Assembly: GCF_001563265.1 (NCBI RefSeq)
Contig: NZ_CP005084.1
Coordinates: 752,001 to 816,000, forward strand
Length of the DNA stretch: 64,000 bases
Reading direction: 5' to 3'
From: Sphingobium sp. TKS
GTDB lineage: Bacteria > Pseudomonadota > Alphaproteobacteria > Sphingomonadales > Sphingomonadaceae
The notes below the pieces were generated by a model that saw only the letters and a program-made list of their open reading frames with translations, was not told the origin of the DNA and did not search any database. Both the position numbers and the translations under genes were made by a program. This document shows positions 1 to 8,905 of this stretch, piece by piece; position 1 is the stretch's first letter, and each line of letters begins with the position of its first letter.

Positions 1-358
1 AGGGACCGGACAGGTTCGAGGCGATGGTCCGGTGCCATTCCTCTTCCTTGATGTCCAACAAGCGGTGAAACATGACATCGGCGGCGATATTGCACAGCAC
101 GTCCAGCCGGCCGAACGCCGTCATCGCCGCTTCGATCGCCTCCCTACAGCCACGCGGCTCGCCAAGATCGCAAGCCAGTTCGACACATCGGCCACCCGCG
201 TCGCGGATCAACCGCCCGGTCTCTTCCAGCTTGGCCCGGCTGCGCCCGACAAGGCACAGTGCCGCGCCTTCCCGAGCAAAGGCGAGACTCGCCGCCCGGC
301 CCAGGCCCGACCCGGCGCCGGTGACCAGTACGACCTTGCCTGCAAAGTCCATCCGCAT
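1..358 (-). CDS. SDR family oxidoreductase, 3' part cut by window edge
   Basis: N-terminal about 119 residues of a short-chain dehydrogenase/reductase, an NAD(P)-dependent oxidoreductase of unknown substrate. The start shows the Rossmann signature VTGAGSGLGRA around residues 12-22, then the acidic turn near LACDLGEP and the N-(I/A)-A type motif LCNIAADV that precedes helix 4. The catalytic Ser-Tyr-Lys lie beyond the window, so activity cannot be judged. ATG at 358 (MRMDF) is the first of two close starts; the second is at 352. It lies upstream of a DUF1214 gene and a sulfotransferase on the same strand, which suggests a small catabolic or detoxification cluster. Confidence 0.85.
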   Translation of the reverse strand, partial: MRMDFAGKVVLVTGAGSGLGRAASLAFAREGAALCLVGRSRAKLEETGRLIRDAGGRCVELACDLGEPRGCREAIEAAMTAFGRLDVLCNIAADVMFHRLLDIKEEEWHRTIASNLSGP

Positions 359-466
359 AGTCTTTCCCAAACGGGGCGGCGGCGGGATCAAAAGATGCCG
401 CGCTGAACGCCTGTCATATCGGTGATTACGACGCGGCCAACCTTTCGCCGGATGGGGTCGATCCCG

Positions 467-1645
467 TCACCAGCGCCGTCGCCATTGCGCGCCACGCCGA
501 CGGTTACGGATCATCTCGTCCCTCTGCTCCGGCGTGACCAGCGGCGTGTCGCCGGGAAGATGCGACCGAAGCTCTGCCGCGGGCACGAGTCTGAGCGTCG
601 GCTCCGGCCCGGAACTCGCGCCGGTCCAGCGCAGCATCAGCGACCCTTCGTTGCGGCCTGCCGGATCGAGCCAGTTGGGCACGCCCGGATCGTCCAGTGC
701 GATGACGGCGCGGAAGCGGCCGTCGCCGTCGAGCCGCGCCTGCGCTGCGTTGAGGCTGCTCTGATGGTTGATCCAGTCGATCGTGTTCCACAGTGGATCG
801 TTGAGCTGCACGTTCCAATAGCGCACCTGATCGGGCACCGCCGTATCGATGATCATCGCTTCCCCCGGTTCCAGCCGGAAGATGCCTTGATAATAATGCT
901 GCCCGGCAACGCCGCCGCGACCGGCCCAGTCGTCATATTCCAGCCTGTTGACGAAGCCCTGCGCCCGCTGTCGCTGACCATAGCCCAAGGCGAATGCGGC
1001 ATAGCGTTCGACGAAGGCCGACAGGCGATCGAGCCGATGGGCGATCTCGGCCGCGGGCACGGGACCGCCGCCCACGCGCCGGTCGACCCGTTCGATCGCG
1101 ATGCGCAGATCGCGCCCCGCGCCCCAGTCATAATAGGCATGGCGCAGACCAATGGTGACCGCGCGCGGGTCGAGCGGGAACCAGTCGCCCGCATGACCCT
1201 CCGGCCGCTCGCCGCCCAACAGGATGTCGAATGCGCCGTCCGGTCCCAATGTGCAGGCATCCAGATCGATCATGCCCACCGAAGCCCCCATATCCTCCAT
1301 CGGTCCCAGACCGCCCGCGACCAGATCGAGAAACACGAAAACCCCATCCCCGCGCGTGCCGGACAACCTGTAAACGCCGCTGCCGTCGATCCGCGCCGCG
1401 CCATAGATGAAGTCGGGATTGACCCCGACCGTGTTCAGCACGCTGCTGACCGACGGCACGAAATCGGGATGATCGGGATCGGCGAAGGCCGTCTGATAGC
1501 CGGTGGCGAGGATAGCGAAGAACAGGCGGTGCGCCTCGGCCCGGGCCTGTGGATCATCGGGATCGGCCAGCCTGTCCAGCACGCTTTCCGCCCCCGCCAT
1601 CTGCTCCAGCCAGGCGCGCCACTGGGACGTATTAGAGATAGGCAT
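467..1645 (-). CDS. DUF1214 domain-containing protein
   Basis: 392-residue protein of unknown reaction. The C-terminal half carries the DUF1214 pattern (MIIDTAVPDQVRYWNVQL, then DPLWNTIDWINHQSS and LMLRW near the end); the N-terminal half contains SGTRGDGVFVFLDL, also typical of this group. No signal peptide is seen. A TTG twelve bases upstream is in frame, but ATG at 1645 gives the family-like start MPISNTS. It overlaps the 3' end of the sulfotransferase gene by 14 bp, so the two are probably one operon. DUF1214 genes are frequent in sphingomonad steroid/aromatic degradation neighbourhoods; the role here is inference only. Confidence 0.8.
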   Translation of the reverse strand: MPISNTSQWRAWLEQMAGAESVLDRLADPDDPQARAEAHRLFFAILATGYQTAFADPDHPDFVPSVSSVLNTVGVNPDFIYGAARIDGSGVYRLSGTRGDGVFVFLDLVAGGLGPMEDMGASVGMIDLDACTLGPDGAFDILLGGERPEGHAGDWFPLDPRAVTIGLRHAYYDWGAGRDLRIAIERVDRRVGGGPVPAAEIAHRLDRLSAFVERYAAFALGYGQRQRAQGFVNRLEYDDWAGRGGVAGQHYYQGIFRLEPGEAMIIDTAVPDQVRYWNVQLNDPLWNTIDWINHQSSLNAAQARLDGDGRFRAVIALDDPGVPNWLDPAGRNEGSLMLRWTGASSGPEPTLRLVPAAELRSHLPGDTPLVTPEQRDEMIRNRRRGAQWRRRW

Positions 1646-2777
1646 GGTAGGTCTCAATATATTCGGCGAACCTGTCGCTCACCTGTTCGGCGGTCAGGCC
1701 ATAATCGGCCAGCGTATAGCTGCGCGGCCCATGCTTGCCCGCCGGATTCTCCCGCAGCCAGCCCAGAATGCCTTTTTCCGAGTCCGGCGTGAAATCCCAG
1801 CCGAAATGGTGATAGGCGGCCCGGATGGTCGAAACCGGGTCGGCAACGAGATCCTTGTAGCGCATGTCGTAAATCGGCAGGTCCGGATGCGCCTTGCGGT
1901 AATCCATGCAGCACTTCACCCCGTCCCACCAGAGTTGCAGAAATTCGGCGCCCAGCGCATGCAGGTCGAGCCGGTCGTAGGAGGGCCCACGGATGACGCT
2001 GATCAGTTGGGAGATGGAGGCGATGACGGTGGTCGGGTCGCGATGCGGCTGGATGAAGATCGCATCGGGATAGACGTGGCGCAGCGCCGGGAGCTTATAC
2101 ATATGCTCCTGAATCTTGAGCACCCAATGCCTGCCGGGATGCCGCCAGCCCAGATGCTGAAGCCACATCTTATGGACCTCGTAACGAAAGGTCGCGTCGA
2201 TGCCCTTGAACCAGTCGTAGAAGCGGGGAAGATGCTGGAACATGCACGGATTGCTGCTCTGAAACGACGTCGTCATGAACGATCCGCATTCTTGCGGGAT
2301 CTTGGCGCCGAGCGGATGGGCTTTGAGCAATTCGTCGGCATCACCGCCCAGTTGCGCGCGCAGATGTTCGTCGAAACGGGCGATGCGCGGGTCCGTATCG
2401 GCGGTTGCGGCTTCGGGCGGGGGCGATGGCTCGGCCACTTCCCACATCAGCGGCGTGCGGATCTGCGGGTCGCCTTCCATCAGGGCGTGCAGGAAACTGG
2501 TGCCGCACCGGGGCAGGCCGAGGATGAAAAGCGGCTGCCTGATTTCGACATTGGCAATGTTGGGATAGCGCGCCCGATCGTCGGCGATCGCCTTCAGCCG
2601 GGACAAGTCATCGGCGATGATATGCAGCGCCCGGGCATGGCCATTGGCGTTGAGTGCCCGGTCTTCCTCCATCGAGGCGAGCAGTTGTTCGAGCCCCGGC
2701 CGCACATTGTCCCGTAAATAATCAGGCAGCGGATATTGCGCCAGCAGCGCGTCCGCGTCCGGAAATCCAAATGTCAT
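1632..2777 (-). CDS. sulfotransferase family protein (PAPS-dependent)
   Basis: 381-residue cytosolic sulfotransferase-like enzyme expected to move a sulfuryl group from PAPS to an unknown acceptor. The 5'-phosphosulfate loop is visible as LFILGLPRCGTSFLHALM near residue 85, and the 3'-phosphate binding region as FIQPHRDPTTVIASISQL near residue 235 (R and S residues). The C-terminal part (FGWDFTPDSEKGILGWLREN) matches the family. ATG at 2777 is preferred over ATG 2783 because GAGAGG lies 6 nt upstream of it. It shares an operon with the DUF1214 gene. A complete PAPS synthesis set is encoded 1.4 kb away. Confidence 0.88.
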   Translation of the reverse strand: MTFGFPDADALLAQYPLPDYLRDNVRPGLEQLLASMEEDRALNANGHARALHIIADDLSRLKAIADDRARYPNIANVEIRQPLFILGLPRCGTSFLHALMEGDPQIRTPLMWEVAEPSPPPEAATADTDPRIARFDEHLRAQLGGDADELLKAHPLGAKIPQECGSFMTTSFQSSNPCMFQHLPRFYDWFKGIDATFRYEVHKMWLQHLGWRHPGRHWVLKIQEHMYKLPALRHVYPDAIFIQPHRDPTTVIASISQLISVIRGPSYDRLDLHALGAEFLQLWWDGVKCCMDYRKAHPDLPIYDMRYKDLVADPVSTIRAAYHHFGWDFTPDSEKGILGWLRENPAGKHGPRSYTLADYGLTAEQVSDRFAEYIETYHAYL

Positions 2778-2912
2778 TGCCATCCTCTCTCAAACCGGTC
2801 TGACGACCATTTTGGGCAGGATGACCGGTCCGGGCACCGATGAAAAGCGCAGGCGGCCTCGATGTCGCCTATCGGAAACAGATGTCGAAAATTGCGGCTA
2901 CACCAATGGGCG

Positions 2913-3806
2913 TCAGTGGATCAAAAGCCGGTCGCGGAACTGCTGCGGCGAACAGCCCTCCATCTGGCGGAAGGCCACACTGAAACTTGCCGTATTGGCA
3001 AAACCGCAGCGATAGGCGATCTCCTTGACCAGAAGCGATCGGTCCATCAGCAAGTCCTTTGCCAGAGCCAGCATATGACGGCGACAAAAGGCTGCGGGAC
3101 TTTCGCCCGTCGCGGCGCGGAACAGGCGTTCATAATGACGGACGCTGATGCCGCGTTCCGCCGCCAACTGCCCGATCTCGACCCTGCCGGGCTGCTCCCG
3201 GATATGTGCGACAAGGCCGGCCAGATAGCGCTGGTCGAACGTCCGGCGACTGGTGAATTCGGCTTGCGTTTCCGGGCCGAATTGCTGCACCATTTCGGCT
3301 GCAAGCCCGACGCTGATCGAATCCAGAACGAGTTGCGAACACAGCCCCGGCGCCACCAGTTCCTGCTGCGCCCTTAGAAGCAGCGCCCTGACGTGGGGAT
3401 TGCGCATGTCTATGGTGTCGCGCAGTTGTTGATCGGAAAGTTCCATCGGCAATCCGGTAATCGCGGGAATATCTATTCTGCAAAATAGCGATCTTTGCTC
3501 GCGTTCCTGCCAATGCATTTGGAACGGACGCGCGGCCGGATAAAAGCGCACTTCGCCCTGCTCGCAAAAGTCGCAGGCAGAAGCGAGATAACGACCCACG
3601 GACGGGAAGTGGGTCAATTCGAAATAGCTGCACGGCGGCGTGAAGACGATCTCGTTCCGTTCCCGCCAGAAAAACCGCCGGACTTCAAAGCGGGCACCAA
3701 CTGTAGCCTTGGCCGCTTCGAGAGACGTTTCGAATTCCTGCGGGAATATGAAGTCCAGTCTTGTGCCCTCAGCATGACGGGCAGCGTCATAAGGTCTTAT
3801 CGACAT
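2913..3806 (-). CDS. AraC family transcriptional regulator
   Basis: 297-residue regulator. The C-terminal about 100 residues form an AraC DNA-binding domain: first helix-turn-helix IGQLAAERGISVRHYERLFR, second VKEIAYRCGFANTASFSVAFRQMEGCSPQQFR. The N-terminal part resembles the AraC-type ligand-binding domain with a histidine-containing FQMHW segment. ATG 3806 has AAGGG seven bases upstream. It is read in the same direction as the sulfotransferase/DUF1214 pair and divergently from cysD, so it may control either the sulfotransferase operon or sulfate activation; the sequence does not decide. Confidence 0.9.
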   Translation of the reverse strand: MSIRPYDAARHAEGTRLDFIFPQEFETSLEAAKATVGARFEVRRFFWRERNEIVFTPPCSYFELTHFPSVGRYLASACDFCEQGEVRFYPAARPFQMHWQEREQRSLFCRIDIPAITGLPMELSDQQLRDTIDMRNPHVRALLLRAQQELVAPGLCSQLVLDSISVGLAAEMVQQFGPETQAEFTSRRTFDQRYLAGLVAHIREQPGRVEIGQLAAERGISVRHYERLFRAATGESPAAFCRRHMLALAKDLLMDRSLLVKEIAYRCGFANTASFSVAFRQMEGCSPQQFRDRLLIH

Positions 3807-4142
3807 ATCGGCCCTTACCTGCGCTCTCTTCTCTCCGGATTATCGTGATGATAGGCGATCGACCTTATCAGGAGAAGCTGATTTATCGGACGATCTCTTC
3901 TGGTTCCAAAAATATAATCGGATGATTTCCCTGATACGCGGTTACGGGAAATATTCATATTTTTGACGATAGATACCCAAGATGTTACTGTTATCATCAT
4001 TCGGATCGGCTACGATCGTACTAGCCTATCCTTGACGGAATCGCTATTCATTTGGCACTTTGAATGCTGATCGATAGCTCGGAATCGACACCTTATATTG
4101 CTACCGAGCAGATAGTGTCCATTTGCTATCGGCAGGAATTTC
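3807..4142. promoter_or_regulatory. divergent intergenic region araC-like / cysD
   Basis: 336 bp without a credible gene between divergent start codons. It is clearly more AT-rich than its surroundings, as expected for back-to-back promoters. cysD has a good ribosome site (AGGAATTTC before ATG 4143). A TTGACG at about 4032 could be a -35 element, but no convincing -10 follows at the usual distance, so no promoter is assigned. The short minus-strand reading frame at 3815-4000 has no coding character. Confidence 0.5.
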
Positions 4143-5060
4143 ATGATCAAAGAGCCACGGATAGGGCTGACGCATCTCCAGCGCCTGGAGGCGGAGAGCA
4201 TCCATATATTGCGGGAGGTCGTTGCGGAGGCCGAAAAGCCCGTCATGCTGTATTCCGTGGGCAAGGATTCGGCGGTGATGCTGCATCTGGCGCGCAAGGC
4301 CTTCTACCCCTCGCCGCCGCCCTTTCCGCTGCTGCATGTCGACACGACGTGGAAGTTCCAGGCGATGTACGATCTGCGCGACCGGATGGCGCGGGAATCG
4401 GGGATGGAACTGCTGGTCTATCACAACCCCGAAGCGCAGGAGCGCGGGATCAACCCGTTCGATCATGGCGCGCTGCACACGGACATGTGGAAGACGGAAG
4501 GCCTGAAGCAGGCGCTCGACCTCTATGGCTTCGACGCGGCGTTCGGCGGCGCGCGGCGCGACGAGGAGAAGAGCCGGGCGAAGGAGCGCATCTTCTCCTT
4601 CCGCACCGCCAGCCACGGCTGGGACCCCAAGAACCAGCGGCCGGAGCTGTGGAACCTCTACAACGCCAAGAAGAACAAGGGCGAGAGCATCCGCATCTTC
4701 CCGATCAGCAACTGGACCGAGCTGGACATCTGGCAATATATCCATCTGAACGACGTGCCCATCGTGCCGCTCTATTTCGCGCAGGAGCGCCCGACCGTGG
4801 AGCGCGACGGCATGCTGCTGATGGTCGATGACGAACGCTTCCCGCTGAAGGCTGGAGAGGAGCCGGTGATGCGCTCCATCCGGTTCCGGACATTGGGCTG
4901 CTATCCGCTGACCGGCGCGGTCGAGAGCAAGGCGAAGACGTTGCCGGAAGTCATCCAGGAAACGCTGCTCACCACCACATCGGAACGGCAGGGCCGCGCC
5001 ATCGACAAGGATGCCGGCGGCGCCGGCATGGAGAAGAAGAAGCAGGAAGGGTATTTCTGA
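4143..5060 (+). CDS. cysD: sulfate adenylyltransferase subunit 2
   Basis: 305-residue small subunit of ATP sulfurylase, which makes adenosine 5'-phosphosulfate from sulfate and ATP in the cytosol with the GTPase subunit CysN. The PP-loop [16 protein letters not shown] lies near residues 38-53, followed by the conserved HVDTTWKF and [22 protein letters not shown]. Length is normal. It starts the plus-strand operon cysD-cysNC-cysQ; 122 bp containing two palindromic repeats separate it from cysNC. Confidence 0.97.
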   Translation: MIKEPRIGLTHLQRLEAESIHILREVVAEAEKPVMLYSVGKDSAVMLHLARKAFYPSPPPFPLLHVDTTWKFQAMYDLRDRMARESGMELLVYHNPEAQERGINPFDHGALHTDMWKTEGLKQALDLYGFDAAFGGARRDEEKSRAKERIFSFRTASHGWDPKNQRPELWNLYNAKKNKGESIRIFPISNWTELDIWQYIHLNDVPIVPLYFAQERPTVERDGMLLMVDDERFPLKAGEEPVMRSIRFRTLGCYPLTGAVESKAKTLPEVIQETLLTTTSERQGRAIDKDAGGAGMEKKKQEGYF

Positions 5061-5094
5061 CGCACTACGGAATGCGAAGCGTTCCCAAGCGTCA

Positions 5095-5165
5095 ACCCCA
5101 GCGCAGGCTGGGGTCTTTCGCCTCCTGATACGAACCAGACCAATGCGACCCCGGCCTTTGCCGGG
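5095..5165. repeat. two interspersed palindromic units in the cysD-cysNC gap
   Basis: Two hairpins fill the gap: a perfect 8-bp stem ACCCCAGC/GCTGGGGT at 5095-5114, and a perfect 6-bp stem CCCGGC/GCCGGG with a 4-nt loop at 5150-5165, followed by ATGACGGG. They resemble the short GC-rich palindromes scattered between genes in many alphaproteobacterial genomes. In this position they could stabilise or trim mRNA ends. No poly-T follows, so they are not called terminators. Confidence 0.55.
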
Positions 5166-5182
5166 ATGACGGGACAGATGAC

Positions 5183-7096
5183 ATGACCGACACGCTCGAC
5201 GAACCTATCTACAAGACCGATGCCCTCATTGCCGAGGACATCGACCAGTATCTGCAGGTGCATGAGCACAAGACGATGCTGCGCTTCATCACCTGCGGAT
5301 CGGTGGACGACGGCAAGTCGACGCTGATCGGCCGCCTGCTCTACGACAGCAAGATGATCTTCGAGGATCAGCTCGCCGCGCTGGAGGCGGACTCCAAGCG
5401 CGTCGGCACCCAGGGGCAGGAAATCGACTTCGCTCTGCTGGTCGACGGCCTTGCCGCCGAGCGCGAACAGGGCATCACCATCGACGTCGCCTATCGCTTC
5501 TTCGCCACCGAAAAGCGCAAGTTCATCGTCGCCGACACGCCGGGGCATGAACAATATACGCGCAACATGGTGACCGGCGCGTCCACCGCCGACCTTGCCG
5601 TCATCCTGATCGACGCGCGCAAGGGCGTGCTGACGCAAACCCGCCGCCACAGCTATCTGGCGCATCTGATCGGCATCAGGAATATCGTCCTCGCCATCAA
5701 CAAGATGGACCTGGTCGACTATGACCAGGCGGTCTATGACGGCATCGTCAAGGATTATACCGAGTTCGCCCACTCGATCGGCATCATGGCCTTCACGGCC
5801 ATGCCCATTTCCGGCTTCAAGGGCGACAATATCACCGGCCCGTCGGCCAACACCCCCTGGTACAAGGGGCCCGCGCTGATCGAGCATCTGGAGACCGTCG
5901 AGGTCGATCAGGTCTCCGATCAGGCAAAGCCCTTCCGCATGGCGGTGCAGTGGGTCAATCGCCCGAACCTCGACTTCCGCGGCTTTTCCGGCCAGATCGC
6001 GACCGGCACGGTGCGCAAGGGCGATGCGATCCGCGTCCTGCCCTCCGGCAAGACCAGCACGATCAGCCGCATCGTCACGCTGGGTGGCGATCTGGACGAA
6101 GCGATCGCCGGTCAGTCGGTGACATTGTGCTTCGCCGATGAGATCGACTGTTCGCGCGGCGACGTGATCGCGGCGTCGGACAATCCGCCCCAGGCCGCCG
6201 ACCAGTTCGAAGCGACCATCGTCTGGATGGCGGACGAAGAAATGCTGCCCGGCCGCCCCTATTGGCTGAAGATCGGCACCCAGACCGTCACCGCCACGGT
6301 CCAGCACCCCAAATATCAGGTCAACGTCAACACGATGGAGCATCTGGCGGCGAAAACGCTGGAGCTGAACGCCATCGGCGTCGCCAACCTGTCGACCGAC
6401 AAGCAGATCGTGTTCGAACCCTATGAGACGAACCGCACGCTGGGCGGCTTCATTCTGATCGACAAGATCACCAACGCCACGGTGGCGGCGGGGATGCTGC
6501 ACTTCTCGCTGCGGCGGGCGCAGAATGTCCATTGGCAGGCGACCGATGTCAGCCGCGATTTCCATGCGGGCCTCAAGAACCAGAAGCCGGCCGTGCTGTG
6601 GTTCACCGGGCTTTCGGGCGCGGGCAAGTCGACCATCGCCAACCTTGTCGAGAAGAAGCTGGCGCGGATGAACCGCCATACCTTCCTGCTCGACGGCGAC
6701 AATGTGCGTCATGGGCTGAACAAGGATCTGGGCTTTACCGATGCCGACCGGGTGGAGAATATCCGCCGCGTGGGCGAAGTCGCCAAGCTGATGACCGATG
6801 CGGGGCTGATCGTCATCACCGCCTTCATCTCGCCCTTCCGCGCCGAGCGCGAGATGGTGCGGCAGATGATGCAGCCGGGCGAGTTTGTCGAAGTGCATAT
6901 CGACACGCCGCTGGCCGAGGCCGAAGCACGTGACGTCAAGGGCCTTTACAAGAAGGCGCGCACGGGTCAGCTCAAGAACTTCACCGGCATCGACAGCCCC
7001 TATGAAGCGCCGGAAGATCCGGAGATCCGCGTCGACACCACCGCCATGACGGCGGAAGAAGCGGCCGATGCCATCGTTGCGAGGCTGATCCCATGA
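5183..7096 (+). CDS. cysNC: bifunctional sulfate adenylyltransferase subunit 1 / adenylylsulfate kinase
   Basis: 637-residue fusion. Residues about 30-450 are the EF-Tu-like GTPase CysN: G1 [10 protein letters not shown]3 [13 protein letters not shown]4 NKMD. Residues about 465-637 are APS kinase CysC with P-loop GLSGAGKST and the [10 protein letters not shown] segment. Together with CysD it converts sulfate to APS and then PAPS. The fused form is common in alphaproteobacteria. The stop overlaps the cysQ start (ATGA), indicating translational coupling. Confidence 0.97.
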   Translation: MTDTLDEPIYKTDALIAEDIDQYLQVHEHKTMLRFITCGSVDDGKSTLIGRLLYDSKMIFEDQLAALEADSKRVGTQGQEIDFALLVDGLAAEREQGITIDVAYRFFATEKRKFIVADTPGHEQYTRNMVTGASTADLAVILIDARKGVLTQTRRHSYLAHLIGIRNIVLAINKMDLVDYDQAVYDGIVKDYTEFAHSIGIMAFTAMPISGFKGDNITGPSANTPWYKGPALIEHLETVEVDQVSDQAKPFRMAVQWVNRPNLDFRGFSGQIATGTVRKGDAIRVLPSGKTSTISRIVTLGGDLDEAIAGQSVTLCFADEIDCSRGDVIAASDNPPQAADQFEATIVWMADEEMLPGRPYWLKIGTQTVTATVQHPKYQVNVNTMEHLAAKTLELNAIGVANLSTDKQIVFEPYETNRTLGGFILIDKITNATVAAGMLHFSLRRAQNVHWQATDVSRDFHAGLKNQKPAVLWFTGLSGAGKSTIANLVEKKLARMNRHTFLLDGDNVRHGLNKDLGFTDADRVENIRRVGEVAKLMTDAGLIVITAFISPFRAEREMVRQMMQPGEFVEVHIDTPLAEAEARDVKGLYKKARTGQLKNFTGIDSPYEAPEDPEIRVDTTAMTAEEAADAIVARLIP

Positions 7097-7863
7097 GCGC
7101 GGCGGTGGAAAACATGACCGACGCCGATCTCGCCGCCCATCTGGCGGAGATTGCCGGGCGCATCCTGATCGATGTGCGGGAAAGCGGCCTGTTCAGCCCC
7201 AAGGCGCTGGGCAAGGCGGGGGACCAGACGGCGAACCAGTTCCTGTGCCACGCCCTGCGCGAGGTCAGGCCGCAGGACGGCCTGCTCTCCGAGGAGGAGA
7301 AGGACAATGCCGACCGGCTCGCCATGAGCCGGGTGTGGATCGTCGATCCGGTGGACGGCACCCGCGAATATGGCGAGGAGCGGAGCGATTGGGCGGTGCA
7401 TGTGGGTCTGGCCCTCGACGGGCAGCCTGCCATAGGCGCAGTCGCACTGCCGGGTCTGGATGGCGGCACGCTATTGCGCTCCGACCAGCCGGTCACCGTG
7501 CCGCCTGCCCCGGACAGGCTGCGCATGGTGATCAGCCGCACCCGCCCCGCCGCCGAGGCGGTCGCGGTCGCGGAACGGCTGGGGGCGGAGCTGGTCCCCA
7601 TGGGCAGCGCCGGCGCCAAGGCGATGGCGGTCATCCTGGGCCAGGCCGATATCTATCTGCACTCGGGCGGGCAATATGAATGGGACAGCATGGCCCCGGT
7701 CGCGGTCGCGGTCGCCCATGGCCTCCACTGCTCGCGGATCGACGGCTCGCCGCTCGTCTACAATAGACAAGACGTCTACCTCCCCGACCTTCTCATCTGC
7801 CGCAAGGAGCATGCGGGGCAGATTCTCGAACTGATCGCGGAGGTCACGCAGGTCGCCGACTGA
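7093..7863 (+). CDS. cysQ: 3'(2'),5'-bisphosphate nucleotidase
   Basis: 256-residue member of the inositol monophosphatase fold. The metal-binding motif [12 protein letters not shown] lies near residues 77-88 and the C-terminal motif [16 protein letters not shown] near 194-209. It hydrolyses PAP, the inhibitory product of PAPS-dependent sulfotransferases and reductases, to AMP. The ATG lies inside the end of cysNC. It is the last gene of the sulfate activation operon and the last clearly chromosomal gene before the conjugative element. Confidence 0.93.
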   Translation: MSAAVENMTDADLAAHLAEIAGRILIDVRESGLFSPKALGKAGDQTANQFLCHALREVRPQDGLLSEEEKDNADRLAMSRVWIVDPVDGTREYGEERSDWAVHVGLALDGQPAIGAVALPGLDGGTLLRSDQPVTVPPAPDRLRMVISRTRPAAEAVAVAERLGAELVPMGSAGAKAMAVILGQADIYLHSGGQYEWDSMAPVAVAVAHGLHCSRIDGSPLVYNRQDVYLPDLLICRKEHAGQILELIAEVTQVAD

Positions 7864-8061
7864 AACGGCCGATCCCGCCAGAGCGGGTCATATGCCCGGT
7901 AAGCGTTCACCGATTGTTCGCCCTTAGCGTTGTCTGACGTGCTTTCCACGCTATGTCCTCTATATGGCTTCCTTCAACATCAGATGCCTGACCGAAATCT
8001 GCTGGGCCCCGCTTCCAAGCCGATCCACGCCGATGATCGCCGTTTTCACCCTGATTTTTGA

Positions 8062-8370
8062 ACGTCGAGCGATTTTGTCAAAAATTGGCTAACGGGAGCA
8101 ACCGACCGGTTTCCCCCGTACAATCAAAATCTCAATGGTCGCAGTTACGGCGTCGAAGGCAACGGGAATCGCATTACGTCAACGCTCTACGGCTCCAAGA
8201 CTGACCTGGGTGGCGGCGGCGCCCGAACAGCCGGCGGTCAACTGATTTGCTGCACCATATGTTGCCGGAATGGCGGAATTCAGCCGCTTTGCGGGTGTGG
8301 GAACAAGTCCACTGGCGTTATACATATTGGGGAAGACGACGGTGCCTCACCTACGCCTGCATCCGCTTGA
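8062..8370 (+). other. open frame without start codon, possible gene remnant
   Basis: The roughly 520 bp between cysQ and the transglycosylase gene holds a 102-codon stop-free frame that begins right after a TGA and contains no ATG, GTG or TTG early in the frame. The translation looks protein-like: N-terminal DFVKNWLTGATDRFPPY, then GGGGARTAGGQLICCTICC, a second cysteine pair PLCGCGN, and an acidic/proline end. The GGGG...CC pattern faintly recalls DUF3304, but I cannot assign it. It may be the 3' piece of a gene truncated at the junction of the mobile element. Otherwise I see nothing in this gap. Confidence 0.3.
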
Positions 8371-8383
8371 GCAGGAATAGGCA

Positions 8384-8905
8384 TCAGGGCATATTTGCTC
8401 CTTTTCCGAAAGCATCAAGTCCAAAACGTGCAACAAGCCGCCTCCATACATTCTGAATATAGCTAGTTTTCCTCCATGTAACCCGACTATGATAGTGGCC
8501 GATCGCTGCCCAGTAATCTCGGGCGTCCTGCAAGTCGGTCAGAAATATCCAGCGGGCAGCGTACACATTGAAGCAGGTGTCATGTTGAAGCCGATGCCAT
8601 ATCTCAGATTCCGATTGATGAACCAAGGCCGAGATTTTCGGTACCCACCAACTGTTGATTTGCAATGGGCCCAAATCGTAGCTGCCGTCTGTGTTCCTGA
8701 TCTTGGCGCCAACCCATCCCGCTTCCTGATCTCGTAGGCCCCAAAGCGTCTTTTCCAGCCAGCCCTTTCCATTTGATGCGAGCCGAATGCACCGCGCCAC
8801 CTCGACATCCCCGGCAAACTGCTTTGCGTTAGCTGGGGCTGCATACAGGATTGTCAGGCTCATGACGATCAGCCCTGCCAATACCAGGCCTTTCGGCCCA
8901 CTCAT
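8384..8905 (-). CDS. lytic transglycosylase, conjugation-associated (VirB1/TrbN-like)
   Basis: 173-residue secreted protein with a signal peptide (hydrophobic LVLAGLIVMSLTILYA, cleavage likely after ANA). The SLT-type fold is indicated by RDQEAGW (candidate catalytic Glu61), DLGPLQINSWW, and the C-terminal GHYHSRVTWRKTSYIQNVWRRL typical of the TrbN group. It should open peptidoglycan for the conjugation apparatus. Its ATG overlaps the relaxase stop (ATGA), so it is the last gene of the coupled operon RHH-traD-traI. Confidence 0.85.
   Translation of the reverse strand: MSGPKGLVLAGLIVMSLTILYAAPANAKQFAGDVEVARCIRLASNGKGWLEKTLWGLRDQEAGWVGAKIRNTDGSYDLGPLQINSWWVPKISALVHQSESEIWHRLQHDTCFNVYAARWIFLTDLQDARDYWAAIGHYHSRVTWRKTSYIQNVWRRLVARFGLDAFGKGANMP

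Noticed and set aside
4901..6898. 665-codon frame antisense to cysNC
   Set aside because: Mirror of a high-GC gene; the plus-strand frame encodes a complete, motif-bearing CysNC.
7864..8061. tRNA gene or attachment site at the left junction of the element
   Set aside because: No cloverleaf or direct repeat could be recognised, and the other end of the element is outside the window.
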